Assembly: GCA_022496185.1 (NCBI GenBank)
Contig: WTXG01000184.1
Location: 1-64,000, forward strand
Reading direction: 5' to 3'
DNA: 64,000 nucleotides
Source of the DNA: Multifurca ochricompacta
Lineage: Eukaryota > Basidiomycota > Agaricomycetes > Russulales > Russulaceae
Positions 10,330 through 21,210 of the stretch are shown one piece after another. The stretch's first letter is position 1. Each line of letters begins with the position of its first letter. Made by a program: the position numbers and the translations under genes. A model generated the notes under the pieces. It made no database searches. It was not told the origin of the DNA and saw nothing but the letters and a program-made list of their open reading frames with translations.

Positions 10330-13300
10330 ATCAACTCAGATTATTGGATGCTTGATAGTGGAGCAACGGCTCATTTCAGTCCCAACCTTGAAGATTTGAT
10401 ACATATAAATCGACCACCATGAAGTATCACTAGGTGACAACTCCATAGTCAAAACAAGTGGAGTTGGCACCGTGATCATCAGGACTGATCAAGGTTTTGA
10501 CTTGGAATTGAGCAATGTGCTCCACATGCCTGGAGGACATAAAATACTCTCCGCCAGTGCCCTAGTAGAAAAAGGGGCAACTGTGTTCTTGATAATAAGA
10601 AGGCAACAATTAAATATGGCGATAATATAATAGCGGAAGCATGGAAGTTTGGCAAATTGTATTGGGTACTAGGCAAACACGTCCTAAGCAGTATCCATAC
10701 ATCTGCATCTGCCTCACTAGAAATCTGGCATCAAAGAATGGGCCATATGTCTAAAGAAGCCCTGAAAGATATGCTCCTGAGGCGGTTAAAGGCCTCAAAA
10801 TAATAATAGCCAAGTGGAAGACAAGCCTGTTATGGCTGTGAAATGGGCAAGTCCCATCGTCTTCCATTTCCCCCATCTTCAAAGCGCGCATCAGCCCCCC
10901 TTGAGATCCTTCATAGTGATCTCGTAGGTCCCTTGCAGTGCAGTTCAATACAAGGGAATCTTACTTTGCCACCTTCTTGGACGACTTTAGCAGATATGCT
11001 TTAATCGTTCCAATGAAGTCAAAGATCTGTTCACACCAGTTTTTAATAAACTGAAGACACTACTTGAAAATAAATTCAATCATAAAATCAAGTGTCTTCA
11101 TACAGATCGTGGTGGCGAGTATGTGAACAAGGCGCTGAAGGCAACGCTTGAAGATTATGGCATAGAGCATAAACTTACGATGCCGTATAGCCCACAACAG
11201 AACGGAAGGGCTGAGAGATTTAATAGAACCATTATGGAAAAAGGCACTAGCATGCTGCACGATGCTGGCCTGTCTCTTGGTTTTGGGAGTGTGCTGTTGA
11301 AACAGCATGTCATATATATAACAGAACTCCCATCCGTTCTAATAAGTGGAAACTCCGCTAGAGCTTCTGGTTGGGAACAAACCAGATGTCTCATACTTTA
11401 AGGTCTTTGGATGCAAAGCCTACTATCATGTTCCAGAGGGCAAGCGGCGTAAATTAGATCCCAAAGCCAGGGAAGCCGTCTTTGTCGGGTATGAGCCCAC
11501 TTCTAAGGGCTATACACTTTGGGATAGTCGTACCCGGTCTCTCATCTTTTCACGAGATGTTACATTTGATGAGAGATCCTTCCCATCCCGCTCTGATAAG
11601 GACAACAGAGCAGATAAACTAGAGCAACCTACTGAAGGTGGCTCCTTTACTTTACCTGGTGGCCCAGTCCACCACCACCAGCAACTGCTACCATGTTCCT
11701 GAGGCTCCTCAAGATGAGGAAGACCTGGAAGAGGAACAGGAGGACATTGTACCTCCTCAATTAGACCACAGCCTACCACACCCACACGTAATGTAGACAC
11801 CACACACCCTCAGACTATATATCAACTCCTCCATCTCAAATCATGGAACCATCCTCCCCTCCCAAAAGAACCAAGGCAATTCGAAAATCACAAAGGATTG
11901 CAGACAGAATTCCTCAACCTAATTTCAGAGGACAAGTCCACGCTCTGAACGATGAGATAGGGCAATCCAAGAAGATTTAGACTTGGATACTGCACGTCCC
12001 AATCGGAATCGTCGTCTGAATCCTCGCTTCTACAATGAGGATAATGCAGAGTTTGTGCAAGGTTCTTCCAGACTTGGTCAGATGGATCTACTCAATGCTG
12101 CAGGATCGCCTTATAGGGATCCTCTTACTTTAAAGAAGCAATGGAGTCTGATAATGCCAGTGATGGCTTGAGGCATGTCAATATGAAATTGACGCCTTAG
12201 AAAAACTTAAAGTGTGGCGCCTTGAAGACCTTCCTGAAGGTAGAAAGGCTGTAAAGTCCAATGGGTCTTTAAATTGAAAGCAGATGGACGCTTTCGTGCT
12301 AGGCTTGTAGCAAAAGGGTTCACCCAAATAGAGGGGGTGGACTTCGACGAAACTTCTCCCCAGTCGCCAGATTTGAGTCTCTTAGACTATTATTAGCGTT
12401 GGCCACGCTTGAGGATTGGGAAATCCACCAGATGGATGTCAAATCGGCATTCCTACATGGCGATCTGGATGAGGAGATTTACATGGAGCAACCTATTGGT
12501 TTCGTCGTTGCTGGACAAGAGTCCAAAGTTTGTAGGCTACAGAAAGCTCTGTATGGCCTCAAACAAGCTTCCCGAGCATGGAACTTGCAATTCCATGCAG
12601 TTCTCAATGAACTGAGCTTTACTCGGACATACTCTGATGCAGGAGTATATGTGTATCATCACCAAGAGGGGGATGGTTCACTTTTCGTCATTTTATATGT
12701 TGATGACATCACTATACTTGGGTCCTCCACTAAGAAGATTCAATGGCTGAAGGACTCTCTATCTAGCCGATATGAGATGACCGATCTTGGCGAAATCCAG
12801 TCTTACCTTGGAGTTAACATCACCAGGGACGTCCTAACAAGACACTGGATATCGACCAGACAGCCTATGTATCCTCCATAGTTGAGAGGTTTGGAATGGG
12901 GGATTCCAACCCAGTATATACTCCTCTACCCTCTGGCATGGATGTTCATTTGGTCAAGTTTGAAGACCAGGCATCTACCTCTGATATTAAGAGGTATCAG
13001 CAGTTAATGGGGTCTCTGCTTTGGGTGCAGATTGGAAGCAGACCTGACATTAGTTTTGCTGTTGCACGCCTTAGTCAATTCGCTTCCAACCCTTCCCAGC
13101 AGCACATGCGACTAGCAAAGTATGTCTTAGCTATCTAAATGCTACAAAAGACTACAAGTTGCGCTATTCTGGAGGGAATGGTGAAGTTGGCCTTCATGGC
13201 TTTGCGGATTCCTCATGGGGAGATCAAGAGGACCGCCACTCCACCTCAGGCTATGTCTTTTTCCTTGCTAATGGAGCCATTAGTTGGTGCTCCAGGAAGC

Positions 13301-13655
13301 AGAAGACAGTAGCACAGTCCACCACTGAAGCCGAGTATATGAGCCTTGCTGAGGCTTCAAATCAGGCAGCGTGGTATAGGACATTTATGCAGGAATTGGG
13401 GTATGAAGTTCTTCACCCATACAACTGCATTGTGACAACAAGGGTGCAGTAGATCTTGCATTAAACCCTGTCACAGGAAGGCGATCAAAGCACATACCAA
13501 TAAAGTACCATGCCATTAGGGAGTATGTAGAATCACACCAGATAGACTTGGTGCGAACTCCCACTGGAGAGATGCTAGCAGATGGCCTTACAAAGTCTCT
13601 GCCTAGATCATCTTTTGATCACATGGTAACTGGATTTGGACTAGTGCTGGAATGA
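10330..13655 (+). pseudogene. Copia II pol (protease-integrase-RT-RNase H), frameshifted
   Basis: Visible in order: protease active site YWMLDSGATAHFS (about 10340), GAG-pre-integrase HQRMGHMSKEALK (about 10730) with CYGCEMGK, integrase LHTDRGGEYVN and MPYSPQQNGRAERFNRT (11100-11230), RT MDVKSAFLHGDL (12432) with catalytic YVDD (about 12700), and RNase H HSTSGYVFFLANGA (about 13240). The end is GLVLE at 13655. More than eight single-base frameshifts or stops split it, mostly explicable as 1-bp deletions relative to copia I. Each domain is otherwise well conserved. Confidence 0.88.
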
Positions 13656-13906
13656 GAGAGCTGGAATCTGGAGACTTTGTATACCAGTTTCACTTTCCCA
13701 CCATGAGCAAAATTCTCGACTTCGAGAGTGACGCAAGAGGTGTGGTTCAGTTTGCATAAGAGAATCTACTCAATGCCTCTGAACACCATGTCCTCTCACT
13801 ACACTTGAGAGTTAGAAAGTTGGATCTCTGGCGACATGTTCATTCAATTGTGAACAGCAGTGTGCTCATTCAACTCATTCCATCTTAATGATCGATGCCT
13901 TCACCA

Positions 13907-14405
13907 TGGAGGGATGTTGACACGGGATGTGTCTGGAGATGCTTCAGGCATCTAAGGATCGCTTTAGCTGTAGATAAGATTAGATTAGGTTCCGGAGTTT
14001 CGGACTTTTTACGATATCTTTATTACATTTCTTTCTCACCTTACTCAGCTGATTAGTGATGCCTTAGTAATGCGCAGTAAGCATGTGATATCTCTTTGGC
14101 CAATGGCCTTTATCCCTCTCTGTTTATTGTCCGGCACTTGTGGACTTATTCCCAGTGCGCACAGACCATTTCCCCTGGCCCCATGGGTATATAAGGGTGT
14201 CTGTTTGTCCTTACACTTCAGAGTTCTTCTTCTCTGAAGTGTAAGTCCTTTACTTTACTTCTACTTCCTTTGACTAACGCTCTGTGTAGTAACTTGTCTT
14301 TTAGGTCAGTAGTATAGTAATATAGAGTTCTTCTTCCTCTGAAGTATACTTGTCTTTTTAGCCTAACCGCTACTAACCACAGTCAGTATAACCAGCAATG
14401 TGACA
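13907..14405 (+). repeat. Polypurine tract and 3' LTR of copia II
   Basis: The tract GGAGGGA (13908-13914) is followed by the LTR 13915-14405, from TGTTGACACGG to TGTGACA. The host copia I LTR resumes at 14406 (GATTACACTTAGAGATGAG). Confidence 0.85.
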
Positions 14406-14464
14406 GATTACACTTAGAGATGAGATCTGAGTTGAACAACAGCATATATCTTCAGGTGTCTGTG
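14406..14464 (-). repeat. 5' LTR of copia I, middle piece
   Basis: It matches the region around 2020-2090 of the 3' LTR up to GTCTGTGCACTG, where the MITE interrupts. It continues at 15425. Confidence 0.75.
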
Positions 14465-15424
14465 CACTGTGGTGCACGGCTCGGAAGCCGTAAGCGGCCG
14501 TTTCTGAGCCGGAAAAAGCCAGGCCACATAGGCCGTGAAAACGGCTTCCAGCGGCCCATGCTCAGGCTTCAGGTTTGGAAAGCCTGAAGCCGCGGCTTAG
14601 GCGCGGCTTTTGGTGGCTGAGTCATGCTTTCTATCCGGATTTTTGCAAACTGTTGAACCAGAATACTGGTACAGAAGTAGTCTGACATAATTGTGATCCG
14701 TTTAGATAAAACAATTGATGAGATAAAAACATGTCTCACATTATTAAGATACTGAGTATATACATCTCAGATCATCATGTGATGAAATCACTTTCATTAA
14801 CAAGCAAGATAACACGCGCATTCGTTTACTTTAATTTGGTAGCTGATATAGTACATCTAAATTGTATATAAAGCCACTGATAAATAATTAGATTTACATC
14901 GCACGCTCAATAGGCTTTGGTATTTTGTAGAATAGTACTAGAACCTATTTAAAGATGCCCTGTAGCATGCTGCAGATCCCATCCCGTCTTCTTGGGGGTG
15001 TAGGCTCTTAGCAATTGTTCAGTATAGGTGTATTCTTGCTGGATTTTCACTCTTAGTTTCACCACAATCTCAACATCTTATCTTATCTACATAGTAAGCA
15101 CGGGATAGAAACACCTGTTACAAATGCTGTTATTGATACAAGCTAAAATAAGACAACTTATGTTACAGGAATTAAATGGGAGACATAATATGGCAGAAGG
15201 CCAAAGCAGTGGCTAGGGGTTGATATAATGTAAACTACAAGTCCTTCAAAAAATGCAGCTTAAAACTTGATTTGATGCTGTAAAGCCGCAGCTTGGGCCT
15301 GAGCCGGGCCTAAGCCAGCCGGAAGCCATCACTACAGCCCAGGCTTGAGTTTTGAAAAGCCTAAGCCGCCAAAAGCCGGGCCTAAGCCGCGGCTTCAGGC
15401 TGAGCCGGGGCCGTCACAACACTA
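14465..15424. mobile_element. MITE-like element with imperfect terminal inverted repeats
   Basis: The ends CACTGTGGTGCACGGC and (inverted) TAGTGTTGTGACGGCC are imperfect inverted repeats. Next to each end are GC-rich blocks sharing CCTGAAGCCGCGGCTTAGGC and CGGCTTTTGG. The middle is AT-rich with no ORF. It splits a copia LTR at GTGCACTG|GGAATAAG, shown by comparison with 2090. An 8-bp duplication is not clear, so the hAT assignment rests on the resemblance to the element at 28908-29409. Boundaries are good to a few bases. Confidence 0.7.
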
Positions 15425-15667
15425 ACTGGGAATAAGTCCACAAGTGCCGGACAAAGTCCAAACAACAAACAAGAGGGCATAAGGCCATTGGCTATTACAG
15501 AAATCACATGTTATTTGGTGCATCAGTCAGCTACTGCGGAATGTGAGAAAGAAAGTAATAATGATAATGTAAAAAGTCTGAGACTCCGGTATCTAATCTA
15601 ATCTACAAAGTAGCTAATCTAATCACCTGATGCCTGAAGCATCACCAAACATCTTCTGTGTTCAACA
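15425..15667 (-). repeat. 5' LTR of copia I, outer piece
   Basis: It matches 2090-2331 closely and ends TTCTGTGTTCAACA. The following AGTTC (15668-15672) is the right target duplication of copia I. Confidence 0.9.
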
Positions 15668-16035
15668 AGTTCAAGTGGACGCAGAAGAAACCCAATTGAG
15701 CAGTTGGTCATTACTTTTCATGTGTGCAGCCGTCATCATTGCAGCCGAGTTTTGATTCGAAAATCATGGTATCCAATCTACACCTTGCATAACCCACCCG
15801 CCCAATGCACCTACCATACTCTCATACAACGCCCTAAAAATACAATCCACACCAGTCATCTTCTAATCCTAGCAGCCTCATAAGTGTCCTCTCATCGATA
15901 TCCACTGTACCAACGCCCAGCTACGGGCACGCAATCCAATTCCCATTTAAACTATCATCCATTTCGATTCTTGATGTCGGCCCTTTCGCAATACCCTCTC
16001 CACTATATCCACGTTCAGATCACCACCTGCACGAC

Positions 16036-18722
16036 TTAGCAATTCACACAAATCCGCTTCCGTAACACATCCATCTCGTCCTCTGCCCGACGTTTAACCA
16101 TCCTGCCCCTTTCATACCGTCCATATGACTCCAACACATCTGAAACAGACGGTCGTGATCTCGGATTATCATCCAACAACCCTTCGCATAGCCTGCGCAA
16201 CATCCCCCTACTCACGCCTCTAATTCCAACTTGACCTTCGAGATAATCGACCATTTGTCCACAAGCCCACCGGTCAGCAAGGATAGGACTGTACTTCGTA
16301 TCCGGTTCATCCCATTTTCCAACCTCCGGCGCAGTCCATGTTCGAGTCCCGCAATACCCTTCGATCATCGTCTCTTCATCCTCGACGAACACAGACAATC
16401 CAAAGTCGATAATTGACAGTCGCGGAGAATGTCGATCGTGTTCACTGTCGACCACCATGTTCCCAGGCTTCAGGTCGAGATGAGCGATTTTGTGTTCATG
16501 CAGAAAGGCGACTCCCTCGAGAAGCTGTGTCTGGAGTGATTCCGCAGACCGAGGAGGATGTCGTGAGTCGAGATAAAAATCAAGGGGAATTCTACACGGT
16601 AAAGCGATCACCCTTCCGATGGTGAGGTTGACAACACCATGAAGTTCGATGGCGTGATTCAATGGTGACCTAAACTTGCTGAGATATTGCAATATCTTCA
16701 GCTCGTCCGTGCCGTCATCGTCCGTGTCGTCATCAAGAAACTTTAACACGATAGGCGCGCCGTCACGCGAAATCGCCATGCGGATTCCGAAGCTGAGCTA
16801 AAACCCAAGTGGTGAGCTGCAAGTGAAGAAAAGTAAATAAAGGGACACCCACCCGACCCAGCACCGTGTCGTCCTCTTCCTCGGTGATCTGGTACCCAGC
16901 ATCCTCAAGAGTTTCATACACTGATATATCCTTAAGGGCGTCATTTTTCCCCTCTGTATTCCCCTTCTCGGTTCGTCGGCGCTTCCTAGATCCACCTGTG
17001 CCACCATCGCTGCCCCCATCATTCAAATGTTCAGTCGTCAGTGCAGGATACTTGTTGTAAGGGTATATCGCCTTCAATCCCTTGAGCCCATATACTAAGG
17101 ATTCATCCAGCTTTTCGCTATCCTTGATTGTTCTTGAAATAAGGTTGTACAGTCGGAAGATAAATTCGAATGCTCCCTTTGGGTCAGATAGTTCGAAAGT
17201 CTTCTCATGGTATAACACCTAACAAATCTCATAAGTCAATCACATAACCGACCCTCAACCTGGTCGTCTTACCTTGTTGTCCCCCAAAACAGGCTGATAC
17301 ATGAAATACTCATGAGCAACCAACTCTGAGTCGATGAATATTGCCGAAATCACAACCAGTTCCTTTTTAAACTCCTTCTTGCGCAGCGCATTGCCCAGTC
17401 TTGCAAGGCACGACCCTTGCAATATCATCCGATTCAGGTCTATTTGATTCGCCAATGGACGATCATCATGCGAGGACACCTCAATGATGCAATGAGGGAA
17501 GCCCCTCAACTCTAAGCGTAAATCGCTTCTGGGACCGTACTGCCGTTGTTTGCCAGACTCGTCCACAGGCGCAGCAAGGAGAGGGAAAGACCAAGTGGTC
17601 TGACTACAAGATAAAATGAGACAAGATGATGACAAAGAAGGGCGAATTGAATGATAACTCACAAAGAAGCCTTACCGATTTCCCCTGCCAGGCATTCGAA
17701 TTCGCCTGCAACATCATAGAGGAAAGCGGCGCCAGTGTGCCCCTCTTTCTGTTGTCGAAAGTTCTTCTTTGCCAGCATCTGCGTACTAGAAAGTATATGG
17801 AGGTACAACCCAATTTCGCTATTTGTCACGGTTGGAAGATCTTCAGAATTGGTTCCTTCTCGAAAATGAGTATCGAAAGAATCCTGGAGATGTTCTCTTA
17901 ACATTGGTGACCCGGTCGCCTATATATAAAAAGTGAGCTGAGCAAGATGAATGACGGGAAATGGTGGTCATACTCACATTTGGTGAGATCACCCGTTGAT
18001 CATTCAACGACTCGATGAAATCATGAAGATAGGAAGGGGGTTCCCCTGTCTCAAGATCAACATCGTCGGTACTAATATCGGACCTCGTGAGGGATAGGAA
18101 ACCCTTGGCGGAGGGGACAGTGAATGTGATCTCGTCAGCGTAGGGGAGTTTAGGGGAATCGCGAGGGAGTTTCTCTAAAATGGCATTTTCTGTGGGTGGA
18201 AGGCAAGTAGGAGGGCTGTAAGTGAATGTGTGGATGAGTCCAAGGTGAGGGAGAAATTACCTGGTAAATTGGATAGTACGACAACTGAATTATTGTCAAA
18301 CACGTGTGTGAATCCAATAACATTCGAGACTTACATGGGACCTGTACGAGAATATGCAGATGGCCCTTCTCTGGACTGTTTTCCCAGTATGCAGAGAGCT
18401 CCTTGGCAGTACGGAGGGCCTGAACATCACTATTTCCTTGAAACGCTTCTTTAGATTTGGGGCGGGGTAACACGAAGTCTTGGATGGTTTTATCGAAAGA
18501 ATCTTCATCTTCTATACTTTCAATGTCCGGCGGTGTCAATAGCTTCCAAACTGTTAGTCGATCTGCTGCGAGGTTGTCCAATCTGGGAGCCATCTCGGTC
18601 TTGATGACCTTTCGCAACTTTGTGACGAGGTCATTTGATTGGACCTCAACGTCGAAAATGTCCCCGATAGGAACCTTTCGGTTATCGATAACGAGACAGA
18701 AAAGGGTGAGTGCTGTGGCCAT
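16036..18722 (-). CDS. Crinkler-type N-terminus plus protein kinase, copy 1 (7 exons)
   Basis: My model has seven exons: 18335-18722, 18261-18284, 17978-18189, 17663-17919, 17273-17603, 16853-17218 and 16036-16797. Together they are 2340 nt (779 residues) with GT-AG introns. Residues 1-~130 resemble the ubiquitin-like Crinkler N-terminal domain (ALTLFCLVIDN, then ADRLTVWKL). The middle has a conserved block around GFPHCIIEVSS of unknown role, possibly a decayed nuclease-like fold. The C-terminal ~250 residues are a protein kinase with all key residues visible: Lys in IVLKFL, Glu in DELKIL, catalytic loop HLDLKPGN, metal site IDFGLS, and APE. A basic, acidic-patched linker precedes it. The start follows a TATA box by ~65 bp. 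In oomycetes and chytrids Crinkler proteins act in host nuclei; in basidiomycetes the role is unknown. Domain calls are by eye. Confidence 0.85.
18261..18284 (-). other. 24-nt micro-exon of Crinkler-kinase copy 1
   Basis: A 24-nt exon (encoding about VVLSNLP) is bounded by ATTCAG and GTAATTTC. Without it, exon 1 (phase 1, ending T) joined to the next exon (starting AA) would create TAA. With it the frame runs on. The same exon is kept in copy 2 at 36857-36880. Confidence 0.8.
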
Positions 18723-18785
18723 GGTCGTTTGGGTGTTTAGGTGGTTTCTTGGTTTCTTTGAGTTCGACAGACACGGAACGGAGCC

Positions 18786-18794
18786 TTATATAAA
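18786..18794 (-). promoter_or_regulatory. TATA box of Crinkler-kinase copy 1
   Basis: TTTATATAA on the minus strand, about 65-70 bp upstream of the ATG at 18722. It is conserved in copy 2 at 37374-37382. Confidence 0.6.
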
Positions 18795-18799
18795 CCGTG

Positions 18800-19680
18800 A
18801 CCGTGAGAATGATTTGTTTTCAAACCACCACAATTCCACAACCCACAATCCACAACCACAATAGATGGGAGTTGATCGATAGGCCTGCCAGATTCTGACT
18901 CATCACCAGAGCCAAATCCTTTCGTTGCTAGTTTTAGGACAGCTACCCCGTGCGGCCACTGCGTTTATACTTGCCCCATCAAGAGCCCCCACAGATGACC
19001 GTATTCACCCCTTAGCGCGTGCTCATCTTTGGCTCAAAGACAGGGTCCCTTTTCACTCCCACATCACCTTGATTCCGCTGGACGAACGAAGACTCTCAGG
19101 TTTCTTTTCGCTTGCTTCTGTTCTCTGCCCTCCTCTACGGATACCTCGGGCCGCTCCGCCCAAACCCTCCATCTCCCCCATCCCATCCGATCTTTCCGGC
19201 CAGTCTCAATACTCGCCCTCTGCCCCCTCCTGCTTTCATATGCATGCCACTTGGTTGCCTCGTTTCCCTTACCCCTTTAAGTTGCCTCTTTATTGTCTTC
19301 TCTCGCTGCGCAACACCACAAATCTCTCTGAGACTTTCTCTACTGCCCTTGTTCTTGTCCTTGCTCTTTCAACTTTTCCCACTTTTCCCATTTTCCCATC
19401 CCACTCATTCCATTACGACACCAACGCGGCTGACAAGAGGGATGGTGTCTGGATAGGATACCAGTCAAATAAAATACCGGGTTGAAGGATGGGATATTGT
19501 AGTGCACTGTTCAGGGCTTGAAAATTGGCCATGGCCACAAAGATGTCGCCTTTTTTTTTGCTTTGCAGTTCCATGCCATCTAGTAAAGAGCCAGAGTTCA
19601 GCTACGATAAAGTCGATCGTTTATAATAGAGTAAACTAGAATGATTAGCTAGGTACGATTGTCACGCACAGCAAGCGAGT
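18800..19680. other. Upstream part of duplication, no gene called
   Basis: The stretch is pyrimidine-rich on the plus strand (18925-19485) and contains long but compositionally biased frames that are not conserved in length between the two copies. I read it as promoter and 5' flank of the Crinkler-kinase gene. Confidence 0.5.
19490..19545. repeat. Inverted-repeat arm (partner at 20936-20986)
   Basis: GGGATATTGTAGTG followed by GGCTTGAAAATTGGCC and GGCCACAAA is repeated in inverse orientation at 20936-20986. Copy 2 of the duplication keeps a single arm at 38086-38140. The arms could be the ends of a ~1.5-kb DNA element or a chance relic. Confidence 0.5.
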
Positions 19681-21002
19681 CGTGTCGGGTCAAAGCCAGT
19701 TCGAGGGCGTACAACACGTTTGCGGATCATAGGATTGATCACCAGTTGCAGGTCGCTGTAAAAAGAAAGAACCAGAACAAAGAAGAGATTTGCTAATCTG
19801 TCTGCTCGCATGAGACTTCACATCCAAGCCATCCGTATTCGCCCTTATTTTTTGATAAAAATAAAAATAAAGGATAATGATAATCAAAGTTGTACGGATC
19901 CAATCCGCGGTGAGTGTGAGGCAACGTGCTCCCGAGAGAAGAGGGGTAGAAAGATGGAAGAGAGCGATGAAGGAGTCCTAGAGATAACTAAGACTTCGAA
20001 GGAGGGTGTATCGTGCTTGAACTGTTGCGAATGTACTGCTTGCTGGTTCCGTTTGACCTTGCGCTTGATGTTGTCAAGAAGTTCTTTAGCATACAAAAAG
20101 AAAGATTAAGAGGGAGAGAAATGGGATTTGATTTCTGCTTCTGCCAGGATGGCTGAGGTTCATGAGTGATGATCGGATCCGAGCCGCGATCTCCGGTATC
20201 TGACTAATTTGATTCAAAAGTGTCTGTTAATTTTGTTGCTCACCACGCAGTATCCTTCTCTTGTCTGAATCATCACAGGTGATGACAAAGTTGAAGGGAA
20301 GCCTCTTACTCGTCGAACCCAACGCTATGCGACGTGGTGATTTTCTACTACGGTCACTTTATTCCGGGACATACGAAAGCCTATCAGAAATTCTGTGGGG
20401 TAAATTCGCCCAACTCATACAGTAGCACATCCATGCCTCTACCTATCTACCTGGCCAGAATGGGGCTTCTCAAGAACGGAACGTCCTACCTACTCTTGAC
20501 AATAGCATTCCAACTGGACGAAAAATTTGCCTGTTTCCAGCCAAAATTGAAACCCTGGATGAGTTGTGAGGGTGAAAGACAGATCATGTTTATATCATAG
20601 AGACCGTATACTCTCGTGATAGGTAGACACCTAATAGACATCACGCTCACTTTGTACAATAAGATAAAAATGCTCTCCGGATTCCCCAATTACACAACTT
20701 TGACTACACCCATTCTTATTAGTACAACGACCTGTAACTAGTCCTTATTGTACACCCACTGGCGCTGTGTATGACAATTATACCTACATTCCAGTTTGAG
20801 CAGTCGGATTAAGATTTTTGCTTTGCATTTCAAGAAAGAATACTTTGTGAGAAACTTTTCAAATGGAAAAATACTCTTGAAAAATTGAAAACTAAAAGAA
20901 AAACATGTGCATTTTGAGAACTTAATGGGACAGATTTGTGGCCATGGGCCAATTTTCAAGCCATGAACCACTCACTACAATATCCCATGGGAAAAGGGAA
21001 AT
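19681..21002. other. Single-copy spacer, no gene called
   Basis: No ORF with recognisable motifs. Frames up to 99 codons (19810-20109 plus, 19884-20096 minus) lack support. It includes the second inverted-repeat arm (20936-20986) and ends at the target duplication GTTGGAAG (21003-21010). Confidence 0.45.
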
Positions 21003-21010
21003 GTTGGAAG
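21003..21010. repeat. Left target-site duplication of hAT-like element A
   Basis: GTTGGAAG, repeated exactly at 33741-33748. Confidence 0.9.
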
Positions 21011-21210
21011 TAGGGCTGCGCGCCGTACCCGTAGCTTACGGTATGACGGTGCCGTAGTATGGTGCTGTACCCGTACCGTAGCAACTCAAGTCAATCATCG
21101 AGACAGACGGTTACCACATCCTTCTTTGTCTTGAACCACCACCATCAAGCTTGAGCCTTGCTCGCTTTGGGGTGTTTTAGTCTAGCATAGAAGTTGTAGA
21201 ATCCAAGTCT

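Larger units (their letters stand above)
7950..14405 (+). mobile_element. Copia element II (plus strand), inserted in copia I LTR
   Basis: This is a full-length Ty1/copia element with LTRs at 7950-8438 and 13915-14405 and internal order primer site, leader, gag, pol, polypurine tract. It is closely related to copia I and lies head to head with it, because it integrated in the opposite orientation into the copia I 5' LTR. The two LTRs share most of their sequence but differ by many 1-bp insertions and deletions. Gag and pol carry numerous single-base frameshifts. I could not read a clean 5-bp target duplication; about 15 bp of the host LTR seems to be missing at the junction. Confidence 0.9.
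1827..15667 (-). mobile_element. Copia element I (minus strand), interrupted by two later insertions
   Basis: This is a Ty1/copia LTR retrotransposon on the minus strand. The 3' LTR is at 1827-2331. The 5' LTR is split into 7846-7949, 14406-14464 and 15425-15667. The direct repeat AGTTC at 1822-1826 and 15668-15672 brackets the whole span and shows that it is one insertion. Copia element II (7950-14405) sits inside its 5' LTR, and a MITE (14465-15424) sits in the same LTR. The order from the 5' end is LTR, primer site, leader, gag, protease, integrase, reverse transcriptase, RNase H, polypurine tract and LTR, the usual copia order. Numerous single-base indels break gag-pol, so it cannot encode its own machinery as written. 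Confidence 0.92.
15752..19680. repeat. Segmental duplication, copy 1
   Basis: This ~3.93-kb unit is repeated in direct orientation at 34313-38316, from TTGATTCGAAAATCATGGTA to CACGCACAGCAAGCGAGT. It contains a complete Crinkler-kinase gene plus ~0.95 kb of upstream sequence. The copies differ by scattered substitutions, small indels and one sharply divergent block in exon 1. Confidence 0.92.

Noticed and set aside
18925..19485. 186-codon plus-strand frame, also present in copy 2
   Set aside because: Compositionally biased (C/T-rich), not conserved in length or end between copies, no motif; it lies in the 5' flank of the minus-strand gene.
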